Made by a program: the position numbers and the translations under genes
Assembly (NCBI GenBank): GCA_934047225.1
Contig: OW203997.1
Span: 8,418,417 to 8,482,416 of the forward strand
Length of the DNA: 64,000 nt
From: Ypsolopha sequella
Lineage: Eukaryota > Arthropoda > Insecta > Lepidoptera > Ypsolophidae
Direction of reading: 5' to 3'
Shown: piece after piece, positions 10,985 to 21,269 of the stretch
How the letters are laid out: every line of letters starts with the position of its first letter
Position numbering within the stretch: the stretch's first letter is position 1
Notes under the pieces: model-generated
What the model saw: the letters and a program-made list of their open reading frames with translations, nothing else
Told to the model about the DNA's origin: nothing
Databases searched by the model: none

Positions 10985-11142
10985 CCATACAACGAGCGAA
11001 AACAGACCCACACATGCGTAGACGCGTACGTATGATGATCTCTGCAGAATTTCCTATTGGCATTCAACCGACTTCGACCGAGATCGTCGTACGTACGCGT
11101 CTATGTGTGCGTTCGCCTGTTTTCGCTAGTTATGCGGAGTGA
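10985..11142. mobile_element. GC-richer hairpin MITE
   Basis: Arms GACTCCATACAACGAGCGAA.. and ..GTTTTCGCTAGTTATGCGGA pair around ACGCGTACGTA/TACGTACGCGT and GATCTC/GAGATC. Palindromic non-coding element 3' of the piggyBac gene. Confidence 0.6.
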
Positions 11143-11259
11143 ACCTTCTGTAAGTGGTTATTTTGTGCCCGGGCACTCGTTCTTATAGCGCAGGCAAAGG
11201 CAGGTTAGGCATTAAATAAATTATTTTTATAATAATTACCATATAAAATGTTTAAAATC

Positions 11260-11265
11260 TTTATT
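11260..11265 (-). promoter_or_regulatory. Poly(A) signal for the piggyBac ORF
   Basis: AATAAA on the minus strand, about 55 nt after the stop codon of the 583-aa ORF. Confidence 0.5.
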
Positions 11266-11320
11266 ACGAAATACCTATTGGAATGTTCATACAATGTTCG
11301 TATACGAGTTTACGAGTACT

Positions 11321-13072
11321 CTAAGAATGTTCTTCGCAAAAACAGTTGGTGCAGAATCCTGGAGCACCTTCACACGCTAGGCAATGAAATGTAGTTGAAG
11401 TCCTCTTCTTCTTAGCTTTGCATCCCTTGCACTCCTTTCTCGTTACTTCTTTAATCGTCCTTGTACTACTGCTACTGCCATTCGTCTCTTTTTTCTCCCT
11501 CAATCTGTAGTTATCAATTTTCGTCAACGTGTGTTTTGTAGTCAAGATTTTTATCTTGCCTGCACGAGCTTCAGGCAGAAGCTTTTCCAGCACATTCAAA
11601 CGGAAATCATGGAAGTTTATTGACGTAGCAGAGAATTGACTATAGAGATAGAATGCGTTGCTCATGCTCATTTGGAGAATGTGAAAAAATAGCTGCTTAT
11701 GCCAGTGTATTTTGGATTGGCATGAATAGTAATTAAGTATTTGGTCCTGCAAATTCAGGCCGGACATACAATTTTTGTAGCACATTAACGCTGATGGTTT
11801 TATCATTGGTATGCCTCCCGTGTTAGGGACTTGCGTCATTTCATCGTCGTGTTCGGTTGATAAATAAAGCTCAGGTCGTTTATAATTGGATTCCCTCCAC
11901 TTCCCAATGTGAACGCCATTCCGGAAGAGTGATTTATTTTGACAAATATTTAATGGCACCCCCTCAAGTTCAATAGGGTTATTTTCTTGGTCTTTATCTA
12001 GTGGTCCTGTGCAGTAAGTTTGACGATCCAATAGCTTAACAGCCAAGTTGTAAGAAACGAAGTTGCTGTCCATATAAATGCTGTATCCAGCATCCAATCT
12101 CTTTTCCAGAATTTTCATGACAATTTTGTCCAGGTCCATTCCTGGTTCGTCATCACGTTTATCCGACAATAGGATGTTCTGAACAATGCCCTCAGGTTCT
12201 GCTAGAACATATACCCTCATGCTGTTCTTTGATCTTAACCTCATTTCTTTTCTAAATAACACCTTCCCTCGACCCAACGACAATGCCACGTCAAGTGTCA
12301 GCTGTTTGCCGGGACAATAAATCCTGTCCATCTTCTGGTTAAAATGATCCAATATTGGACGAATGTTTGCGAATTCATCTCCGTCACTCCGTTCAGATGA
12401 AAAATACAAGTTTTGCAATAAGGCTATGAAACGACTTTTTGACATATATTGACTGAAGCACGGTATGTAAAAAAGCCAGTGTGTTCTCCAGTAATCAGTT
12501 AAGTTGGTCAAACGGATGGTTCCCGTGTTAAGCATGAGACCGATAAATATTAATAGTTCATCACGAGTCAAGTCCTTGCTGCATGCCATTCTTACATTTT
12601 TCTTTTTTTGTTCCTTGGAGCGTCTCGCTGCGTTTGCATTGGTTTCTCTCACAATGTTGTCTAGGAGATCGTCATCAATAAGTAGCCGAAACCAACTGTA
12701 AGGATCAGTCGGAGCTGTTACAAGTAGTTCTTGCTCTTTGGTAAACTCTATATTTCTCATAGACTTTGGATCAGTGCTCCAAGTGTCTGTAGCAACTTCA
12801 ACAGAAGGAGTAAGAGGTTCAGATTTAATAACAAAAACTACATTTTCCTGAGGCTCTTCTTCGAAAACGACATATTCTTCAATTTCAGCTTCAACACCTG
12901 CGTCGTTATGTTCGTGAGATTCCATATTAACATTGTTTTGAAAATCATTTTCACTGTAGCTTATTTCGAAAATCTTCGAAGGGTCATTACCTTCACTCTC
13001 AATACGGCTCTTTTTGGCATCGGTATTCAATGTATTTAGTTCACTAAGACGTTTTCCCGCTTTAATGTCCAT
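11321..13072 (-). CDS. piggyBac-family transposase or transposase-derived protein, 583 aa, intact ORF
   Basis: Full-length for piggyBac proteins (usually about 550-650 aa). An acidic N-terminus (residues 1-100) precedes the transposase core from about 120 (DPYSWFRLLIDDDLLDNIV). Core motifs: LTLD with Asp261, IYMDSNF with Asp335, and MSGLNLQDQ where the family's third catalytic Asp (GVD in canonical GGVDxxDQ) is Asn440; the following conserved Asp443 is kept. The C-terminal zinc-binding domain is intact: Cys548, 551, 564, 567, 574, 577, 579, His563 and His582. No frameshift or stop. Known: in the Trichoplusia ni enzyme the three Asp are needed for strand transfer. Inferred: cleavage activity is probably lost, so this may be a retained DNA-binding (domesticated) protein or a recently inactivated copy. 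It sits on the same strand as KDM3, inside a large intron. No TTAA-flanked CCC termini found by eye. Confidence 0.92.
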   Translation of the reverse strand: MDIKAGKRLSELNTLNTDAKKSRIESEGNDPSKIFEISYSENDFQNNVNMESHEHNDAGVEAEIEEYVVFEEEPQENVVFVIKSEPLTPSVEVATDTWSTDPKSMRNIEFTKEQELLVTAPTDPYSWFRLLIDDDLLDNIVRETNANAARRSKEQKKKNVRMACSKDLTRDELLIFIGLMLNTGTIRLTNLTDYWRTHWLFYIPCFSQYMSKSRFIALLQNLYFSSERSDGDEFANIRPILDHFNQKMDRIYCPGKQLTLDVALSLGRGKVLFRKEMRLRSKNSMRVYVLAEPEGIVQNILLSDKRDDEPGMDLDKIVMKILEKRLDAGYSIYMDSNFVSYNLAVKLLDRQTYCTGPLDKDQENNPIELEGVPLNICQNKSLFRNGVHIGKWRESNYKRPELYLSTEHDDEMTQVPNTGGIPMIKPSALMCYKNCMSGLNLQDQILNYYSCQSKIHWHKQLFFHILQMSMSNAFYLYSQFSATSINFHDFRLNVLEKLLPEARAGKIKILTTKHTLTKIDNYRLREKKETNGSSSSTRTIKEVTRKECKGCKAKKKRTSTTFHCLACEGAPGFCTNCFCEEHS

Positions 13073-13139
13073 TTTGACTTATACACGAAATCCACTTAAA
13101 TCAACATCAACTCAAGTAATATAATAAAACGTCTTTTCA

Positions 13140-13262
13140 TAATACTCGCACGTGCGCACCGAACGGGAGCCGCTGCGTCACTGAGAGAGGCGGGGCGCGC
13201 GGGAGGGGTCGCGGCGCGGCGCCGAGGAGACGGCACGTTGCGTGCATGCGGCAAACACACAC
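13140..13262 (-). promoter_or_regulatory. GC/CpG-rich segment 5' of the piggyBac ORF, possible promoter
   Basis: In an AT-rich setting this stretch is dense in CpG (GGCGGGGCGCGCGGGAGGGG, GCGGCGCGGCGCCGAGGAG) and lies about 70-190 bp upstream of the transposase ATG. It could be the element's or a host promoter. No TATA box or initiator assigned. Confidence 0.35.
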
Positions 13263-13614
13263 ACAGTCATAAACTGTAAGTCCGTCATACTTTGTAGAAT
13301 TAGGGAAGGGAAAGGTTTATTTAAAACACGACATATTTTATCGATATTATTTTTATGTATGAAATATTTTAATTTATGGACTTTCACCTTTTAATTTCTT
13401 AATATTGTTGTATCACAATAGTGTCAATGTTGCTTTATTAGGTATCGGTAAATTAATTACAGATTCAAAATCTAAACTCGGAACTCGGAAGTGTGAGGTT
13501 GATCATGAGAAATATGTATTATTATATTTTGTATTTCGTATTTCATTAGAATCGTTGTATATATATACAAATATATTATTAAGGATATATCTTTTGTAGT
13601 ACACGTATGTATGA

Positions 13615-13852
13615 TTACTTATTTTAATAAAATTTCCCTTACCCGCTTAGGTTTGCTGGAAGAAATCTCTTTTTAGAGATAAGCTCGCCTGTGTACATAT
13701 CTTTTAATTTATTATATGATTTAACTGCTTTTCTGTATACATTAAAGAATCAAGAATAAAGCAGTACGCTAGCCACTTCATAATTTTGTAAAAATGCTGT
13801 AACTACTTTTTTCAGTAAATAAAGTTATTATTATTATTATTATTATTATTTT
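13615..13852 (+). mobile_element. LINE 3' end with ATT repeat tail
   Basis: Contains TTAGGTTTGCTGGAAGAAAT, TCTTTTTAGAGATAAGCTCG, GTGTACATATCTTTT and ends AATAAAG followed by (TTA)n. This 3'-end layout is widespread in lepidopteran LINE tails. Coding sequence absent. Confidence 0.7.
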
Positions 13853-14344
13853 CCGACACTTATTTCAAATTCTGTCTTTCTTTCGACAGTGTTTTCAAAT
13901 TGTGTCTTTCTTCATTGAAGATTGCTTTCCGAGATCTTGTAAAGTTGTAATACTCCTGCACACAAAACTTTATCTCAGTCCGACTGAGTCAGTCAGTATA
14001 CTAATACGATACGTGGCGAGTAAAATAATGACAAGACAGCTATTCTAGAAGTGCAAAACAATTTTCGAGTGACTTTGCAACAAGGGAATTTTTTCTACGG
14101 AAATTATTGATTTTTCTGCTATCGCAATTTTTGCGCACGCGCCGGAATCGTCATCCTGAGGTCGGAATTATGTAGTGTGATTTTTGAATTTGGAACTAAA
14201 TGTTGATATTATTATGGAAGCAATGTTTACAATGTATATCACTTTAAATATCAAGTCATAAAAGGTTACAAATTCTAAGCAAGGACTAACTAAGGAGGTT
14301 CGTTTAGTACGTATAAAAAGATATGTATCAAAATTTCTTTTCAA

Positions 14345-14690
14345 TGCAAATGCTCGTAAAGGCCCACTTTTTATGCAACAAAACCGAACAGAAAGTCGAT
14401 TATTTTGCCCTAGGGCTTTATTATTATTATTTTTTTTAATTTATTTACAATGGTTGGCTAACCTGCAGCCTTGCCTGTGTACCATAAATGTTATACTTTT
14501 TTTTCAGTGTTTAACTGTCTGTATCCTTTTGAGCCAATCATAATTTAAAGTTCACAAGATTATATTTGTTTTATTTCCTCACACTATGCATTGAAAAACG
14601 TAGTATGATACACGGGCGTAAGAGCAATAAATTACTCGGTTACATTTTATTCCTTTGCGCCCTTTTAACATAAACTACTATTATATCACC
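14345..14690 (+). mobile_element. Dispersed repeat starting GCTCGTAAAGGCCCA, copy 2
   Basis: Same family as 8655-9055, with the TTTAAAACACTCGC palindromic block deleted after CTCGGTTACA. Confidence 0.7.
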
Positions 14691-14798
14691 TTGTTTATGG
14701 AAATTTCACTCTTTCTCTTTCTTAATATAGCAGCAGACGCCCTCGATGATTAATTTAATACATTATGAATATTCTGAATAATAAAGGTTACGATAAAT

Positions 14799-15127
14799 TA
14801 ATTAAGAGCGGTTTCGCAGCCGGAATGTGAAATACCAGTCTTTTCTCATTAATCGAAACAGAACACTTACATTCCAAATTCACTCAATAGTTATTCAACA
14901 AAACCTTATTACCTATGTATTGTGTCAACGTTTCCATTGGTGTCTGTAAATTACAAATTCAATTTTTTTTTAATTTTAATTACAGAAACTAATGGATACT
15001 TGGCGATGGCAACATAGGTAATAAGGTTTTGTTGAATAGCTATTGAGTGCATTTTGAACTTAAGTGTTCTATTTCGATTAATTAGAAAAAGGCGGGTTTT
15101 TCACAATCCGGCTCCGAAACCACCCTT
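14799..15127. mobile_element. Palindromic MITE, possible TTAA target, GGTTTCGCAGCCGGA termini
   Basis: Ends TTAAGAGCGGTTTCGCAGCC and its counterpart TCCGGCTCCGAAACCACCCTTAA. Inner arms share AACAAAACCTTATTACCTAT and CACTCAATAGTTATT. Related copy at 46624-47092. TTAA at both ends would fit piggyBac-type mobilisation, but the termini do not begin with CCC, so the superfamily is open. Confidence 0.65.
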
Positions 15128-15129
15128 AA

Positions 15130-16300
15130 TATGTATCAGTCTATGATTTTAACAATATAACAAAATCGGGCCAGAATTTCTAATCCCGGGAAATAATTAT
15201 ATTAATATAACCATAGCACGAGTACATAAATCACACTACCTAATTCCGATCTCTGATAATGACCGAACGAGCTAAGGCGCATGTGCAAAACCACTAAATA
15301 TAAAATAAAGTATGCATAGTTGAAAATCAATAAAGTAATCAATAAATCAATGAGTTGTTATGTTACTCAACCCACAAGGTACTGCAGCCAGTTAGTTGCG
15401 CAGGCGCCTCCGCAGGGCAAAAGTGTAACAAGTCTGTCAAAGAAGTCCCCAGTCATGCCTCATGATAACTAATAGCCCTAATAGGTAGGTATACATATAT
15501 TGTATATTATTATGTATATTAATTGTCTGTTTCATAATCCGTTCGTAATATAATAAATAACATATAAATAAGGCAACGAAAATTAGCAATTACCGTCAAT
15601 AACTTTTTCAATATGCAGATATGATATTTTAAGACAGGCTGGATTTTGATAATGATACATGATTCCTATTATTTCTGTACATAGACGAATACAGCCTACA
15701 CTCCTACAGACTCCTTATAACAAGCGACCGATTTCTGTCAACACATCTGACTAAACCATCAGATATAATTCGCCACTCCAAAATTATATAATAAGTTGGA
15801 TGGTCTACTTTAAATGGTCTTTCTTATCTATCACGTAGCTGCATCCCATGATCCGTATTACAGGTTTATTAAGGCGCTCTTATCCCAAAATCAGTAATTT
15901 CAAAGTCAAATAGAACTTTCAAATATCGTTTAAAACTTCCAAAAAAAAACGCAATATAGTTCGAACCTTTATCTAGGTCTTCCACGCATGTGTTACACGA
16001 TCAGATAAACTTTGCTCGATAGAAATAATTCACGAACACAGCACGTAATAAGACCTTTCAAATCATGCCATTTCCATAATTCCACTCTTTTATTAACGAA
16101 ACATATCTGGTAATATTGCTCTTTAAATTTTCTAGGTCGACCACGTAAGTGGGTTTTAATAAACATATCCCTTATTTTTAAACAATTTAAAAACCGATAA
16201 AAACAACGAAAAAGTACAAAAGTGTGGTTATTTTCTTTACTCCTTACACGTAAAGAAAAAGACAGAGAGTCACTCTTCTAGGATAAGAGCGCCTTAAATC
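15130..16300. other. Intronic sequence, nothing recognised
   Basis: AT-rich; no exon, no repeat shared with the rest of the window noticed. Confidence 0.35.
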
Positions 16301-16309
16301 AAAACACGT

Positions 16310-16600
16310 ACATGTTGTGATGGCGCATCTCGAATGTCTCGAATGCAGCGTGCGATGACGATTATCGTAAATTGAAACGTCCTCTATAAAGTTTACGCTT
16401 CCAAAGAGGTCGGAAGCAGCTTAGTCGTTGTTGCTAATGAAATATTAACCAAAATGCCTTAATTCTCGGGACTTCTTTAGGGGCGTGTACTCTAGCTGGG
16501 CCGTCGTGGCGCGGCGCCGCGCCGCTATATCATGTCAAGCGGGGTAATTGCGTCGTTGGGGGCAACAGCGATGTCATAATGTGAAAAAGCGCAATAATCA
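16310..16600. other. Intronic GC-richer island, possible conserved or regulatory segment
   Basis: Contains GTGGCGCGGCGCCGCGCCGC (a palindrome), then a region with AAGCGGGGTAATTGCGTCGT. Not repeated elsewhere in the window and not open in a convincing frame with splice sites. Function unknown; a regulatory role is only a guess from composition. Confidence 0.3.
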
Positions 16601-17552
16601 AATATGTTACTGTTATTCTAGGCCTATTTTTATCCACTTTTTTATTAACTTACATCAGTAAATTAAATGGCATGCAAGGTTATAAAAAACACATTTCGGG
16701 TGACCTTACCTGAATTGGTACAAGAACGTTGTTGAATCACAGATAATAATATAATAACTTAATTTCATAAAACGATCTTTCTATTTTCCTAAACCTCTTT
16801 GTACATTTTTTAATTACAATTCGGCTGTAGGATAATTGAAGCTCTCAATGAAGTTCAAAAATATTAACTCCATCACAAGTTTTTTTTATTTTTCTATCCG
16901 CCATAAAAATAAATAAAACAGCAACAATATTATAGTTCCTAACATGGTTTTGCATCCTCTTTGATCATAATATTATCTGGAACCGGATAGTCTGTCACAA
17001 ACACTCTCACCCAATGAGTTCAAGAAGGAAGGAGATGCCCATCTAAACATTTTCCCAAACTACAACCGGCACCACACTTTATGACGCCTCGGACGTCAGT
17101 ATATCTCTCTCTTTCATACATCATATATTTCTTTCATATTTTTCTCTCTGTCTCGCTGGTACTAACTTCACTCGGGTTTGGCGCGAACATGAATCCCGCG
17201 TTGCGTAGGTGTGCGATGTAACCTTGTACGTGCGTATATGAATCCTTAATTTCTTTTTTATGGTAATAAGTCAGTTCCACACCGATATACACATACAATT
17301 TTAACTGTGTTACTTGCAATTTACAATAATCACTTTCGCTATTTGTGTACATATTTTTTAAGATACAATTAGCATTCAATCCGACTGCTACAAAAATCCA
17401 TAAAGGCCCTATAGCACCAGTTTCGAGCCGAATTGAGATTCCGCTACTGAATTGCATATCTAGATTAATATGATTATAATGATAACGATTATTTTTTTAC
17501 ATGACTTCCCATAAAAAAGCGTTATGTTTTCATGTATGTATGTAGGTATGTA

Positions 17553-17645
17553 CACGACTGCCCAAAAAAGAGTTTTCTATTTTCAGGGTTCATTTCAGGG
17601 CACACGACCGTCCAAAAAGAGTTATACATATTTTCAGGGTTCATA
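17553..17645 (+). repeat. Two diverged 49-bp direct repeats
   Basis: CACGACTGCCCAAAAAAGAG and CACGACCGTCCAAAAAGAGT, each followed by ATTTTCAGGGTTCAT. Confidence 0.75.
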
Positions 17646-17689
17646 TATGTATGTAACTAACTTACTTACTTACTCGCCGTAGTCGGGTA

Positions 17690-17873
17690 AAAAGCTAGAC
17701 AAATGAAACTAAGTTTATTCCATTAGTCTGCTAACCAAATCTTATCCTAAAAAAAATAGCTCTCTAGTATTATCCAGGCCGAAGTTATTATTAGATTTAT
17801 TGACATCAGAAAAATGTTTTCGTGGTATTTTACTTCTGAAAATAAAGTTCATTATTTCATTTCATTATTTTTT
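17690..17873 (+). mobile_element. LINE 3' end fragment with (ATTTC) tail
   Basis: Ends GAAAATAAAGTTCATTATTT followed by CATTTCATT. Short non-coding 3' piece only. Confidence 0.5.
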
Positions 17874-17999
17874 TCATCTAATTTTTAGTTTCCTATTATA
17901 ATTATATTTTCCTAGTATCGTATATTAAGTTCCCCTTAGCAAAATTTTAAATTTCCTACATAAGTTTCTAAGACAAAAATAAAATACAGGTTTATAAAA

Positions 18000-18236
18000 A
18001 TGACGCCCGTACAAAGTTGCTTTTGTTCAAACTCGCGTGAGGTGGTAGCGAACATCATGGCCGCCATTATGGACTTCGATAATATAATTATCGCTTCGAA
18101 AATGGTTTATTTAGTTGTTAAACAAGCAAAAAATATGATGTACGGTTACTTTCTGATGATACGTTATCCCATCTGGCTTTTTAAATTTTTTTTCATAGTT
18201 TTTGCAGCCTTTTACTGTGCAACAAGGCATTTTTAA
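18000..18236 (+). CDS. Small unrecognised ORF, 78 aa, hydrophobic C-terminus
   Basis: ATG-initiated ORF with a hydrophobic second half (IWLFKFFFIVFAAFYCA). No family recognised, no splice partner seen, antisense in a KDM3 intron. Likely chance in AT-rich DNA. Confidence 0.1.
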   Translation: MTPVQSCFCSNSREVVANIMAAIMDFDNIIIASKMVYLVVKQAKNMMYGYFLMIRYPIWLFKFFFIVFAAFYCATRHF

Positions 18237-18239
18237 TAG

Positions 18240-19640
18240 AAGTTCAAACACAAACACACTGCACAATCTCCCGCGGAACACTGAGTCGCGCTTGTGCTAA
18301 ATTGGCATTTTAGCACTTACGCACTGGGGTCATTTACTCGCTTCGTTGGCCTGGTCCTTACCTTTAGGTCAATGCTCTCACCACAAACAACACCGTGTCT
18401 TTGAATTTACGACAGTTTATAGCTGATATGATTATAGCACATATCCCGCTCTATCTACTCTATAGGCAATGGGCATAGTGTTCGTCGAACAGGCGGGATT
18501 GGTGCAGCCTTTACGTTGTCAGGTGAAAAGATTTATTCACGGTCTACTTGTACTATCTATTCATGCATATTATACATAGTACATGCTCATATTTCCTTTG
18601 CAGGGTGGGTGTATGTGTGGGTGTGCGGACGGGTCATTATCTCCTCATATGGCAACACTAGTCCCATGTATACAGCAAGTTATTTCACTGATCGATCGTT
18701 CTAAAATACGAAGTTGATGAAACATTTATTGACTTTCTTTATTATTAATGTTACGTTGGAAATCTTCAACTAAGGTTTATAAATAGCGTTTAGAACGAAC
18801 AAAGGAACAATAGTTCAACAAAGAAGTCAGAAAAAGACAAAAGAAAACACAATCGTTTGATGTGAACCACTATATTTATAACTGGAGCGAATAATATGAA
18901 CTTGCAGAACTATTGGCTTTAGTTGTCCTATTTATTCTGTAGCATTGCATAACTGGGTGTTGTACGATATAAATTAAAATCAGAAACCTGTTAAGCTACG
19001 TTATGTTATAGTTTCAAATCTGAGAGTATCATAAAATGGTGCTCAGAATTAACGGTGCGCACTGCATCCGTGAGTGCAGAGGGAGATGACACATACGTCA
19101 TTTAGCAGGAACGAGGGAGACGAAGGAAGTAGGTACTTATCAGGGTGTGGTATCTGTGAAGCTACTTTGTATGCTGCCTACTACAGATACTTATACAAAC
19201 TTACATTACGAATACATGGTTATTAGAAGGCGATCGTGCTCGAAGCATTACATGTTAATTTGCTCTTTCATGCATTCTTGGACTTTACTTGTACAAAATC
19301 TCAAGCCAGACAAAAAATAGAAACTATGTATTATGTAATTGCGTAAATATCATTGGTGTTCTTTAAAAACAATAATGTTTTCTTATTAAATTTTCTTACC
19401 GGATAATATAATAACCAGCAAAATCGTTTATGGGATGACTCATTTACCATAGAGTCACGTATTTAAAAACGATATCATAATAATATTAAGAGATGATTAA
19501 TCATATACCTTAAGGTATACGAGCTTTAATCTGTCGATATGAGAACTGTCAAACATGTTTAAAAAACAATCAGACAGATAATAATAGGCAATTTAAAAAC
19601 TATTAAGAAAACAGCAGCGATGATTCAACAGAAATAAATA
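18240..19640. other. Intronic sequence, nothing recognised
   Basis: No supported gene or repeat family seen. A CG-rich patch follows at 19800-19935 without convincing splice sites. Confidence 0.3.
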
Positions 19641-20277
19641 AATCATGTACCGGTATTGCCGGCGTTCTCGCTGACGACGACGATCCAGTGGCTCACAATC
19701 CCCACAAAGCACCAAAAATCACTTCACGACGTATACGTCACAAACTGCATTCGAATTTCAAAAACATGTGACGCAAGTGCGGTGAAAGGTAAAAGGCGGT
19801 TAGGTGGATGTGTTCCGTACAGAGTGGAGCAGTGGTGCCACTACGGGAGAATGGCGCAAACTGACGCGGGGGGCGCCCCCGCATCCCGCACCTTCCCCCG
19901 CCGCGCCGGCTACAACGTCCGCCGACAACTCCGGATAAATTAATCGAATTTTAACACGACTGCATTTTTGCCTCACACAAGGTCACCTTTTTGTGCAACG
20001 AACGACATTTATTACACGATAAAGACATTAACCTACATCCGTATAATATTAACAGTTGACTGTATTAGGAGTCATAATAATAATAATTAACTAGTCATCA
20101 AAAACGATCTAACAGACGTTGACCCTAATGACTTCTTGACGAGAGACTCAAACAAAGGAATAATCTCGCAAGAAGAAACTTTTTCGATTTAAACTTCAAA
20201 ATAAATCCAACTGTAAAAAGAATATTAACCTTCAAACAAAACAAGAACAAAGTAGTGAGTGGCAGGTTAAAACGGAC

Positions 20278-20429
20278 CCTCTTTTGACAGAGCGCCCCTG
20301 GAGCGTGGGGTTGGGTGTGGGCGGGGGTGAGTTCGTCCGTGTCGGTGTGAGGGATGTGGAGGTATAGCCCGGGCGTGCCAGACGGATCCTGCTCTTGTCC
20401 GGATCGATATCGCAGGGAGTCCACATTAA
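20278..20429 (-). CDS. Candidate KDM3 linker exon (TRTNSP segment)
   Basis: Minus strand: acceptor ...TTAGTTTAG, 152 nt, donor AGAGG|GTCCGT (weak). In phase 0, the phase left by the exon at 30280-30347, it reads LMWTPCDIDPDKSRIRL then YTSTSLTPTRTNSPPPTPNP. A Tyr-Thr...Asn-Ser-Pro stretch shortly after the R-R-S-R motif is also what I recall of vertebrate JMJD1C, which supports this frame. It leaves in phase 2, fitting the candidate exon at 3382-3460. A second frame is also open, so the evidence is phase and context, not a unique ORF. If wrong, exon 30280-30347 could join 216-333 directly, as both are phase 0. Confidence 0.45.
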
Positions 20430-20746
20430 CTAAACTAACTAGCAGGCAACCGGTGCGGAATCTCGGCCGGTGTTGTTACAAACTTCCTCCATTTGAGTTC
20501 ACAAGCGAACTTCTACGTTACTAGCTATAGTAAACTAATCAACTATGGAAAATATGGGGCCAACATAATCTGACTGTTTATATTATATTAGGGCAGTAAT
20601 TGTTGGCTTTCTCGTGAAAGAAAAACTGGAATCGCAAACAAGTTGCAAACTTGCAATAACTGTTAAAGGAAGCAGTTCACAGTGGATAATAAAGAAGATG
20701 TAACAAAAGCAGCTAATATCAATGAATGCAAAGATATCAAATAGAT

Positions 20747-21265
20747 CATGTTTAGTTAAGATGATATACAATAGCGTCAGCAATATGTATATGCATACTA
20801 TATTGTGGAAATTTGGTTAATAAAGTACCTTTCTTTCAATACTTGTTCCTGGGATTCATCACAAAACAATAATTTTGAAGACTCATTTCCATCCATATTA
20901 AAGTGATCAAACTTAATATCATGTTTAGTTAAGATGATATACAATAGCGTCAGCAATATGTATATGCATACTATATTGTGGAAATTTGGTTAATAAAGTA
21001 CTTTTCTTTCAATACTTGTTCCTGGGATTCATCACAAAACAATAATTTTGAAGACTCATTTCCATCCATATTAAAGTGATCAAACTTAATATCATGTTTA
21101 GTTAAGATGATATACAATAGCGTCAGCAATATGTATATGCATACTATATTGTGGAAATTTGGTTAATAAAGTACCTTTCTTTCAATACTTGTTCCTGGGA
21201 TTCATCACAAAACAATAATTTTGAAGACTCATTTCCATCCATATTAAAGTGATCAAACTTAATAA
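20747..21265. repeat. Tandem array of three 173-bp units
   Basis: Units begin at 20747, 20920 and 21093 with CATGTTTAGTTAAGATGATA and are nearly identical (the second has ACTTTTC where the others have ACCTTTC). Each contains CAATATGTATATGCATACTA and a TTAATAAAGTA motif and ends with GTGATCAAACTTAATA. Confidence 0.97.
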
Positions 21266-21269
21266 GATT

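Noticed and set aside
19656..19943. 95-aa ORF in a CG-rich patch
   Set aside because: No convincing splice sites on either strand and no domain; kept only as a composition note.
20125..20424. 99-aa minus-strand ORF as a separate gene
   Set aside because: Overlaps the candidate KDM3 exon but in a frame that does not match the incoming phase; the ATG is internal.
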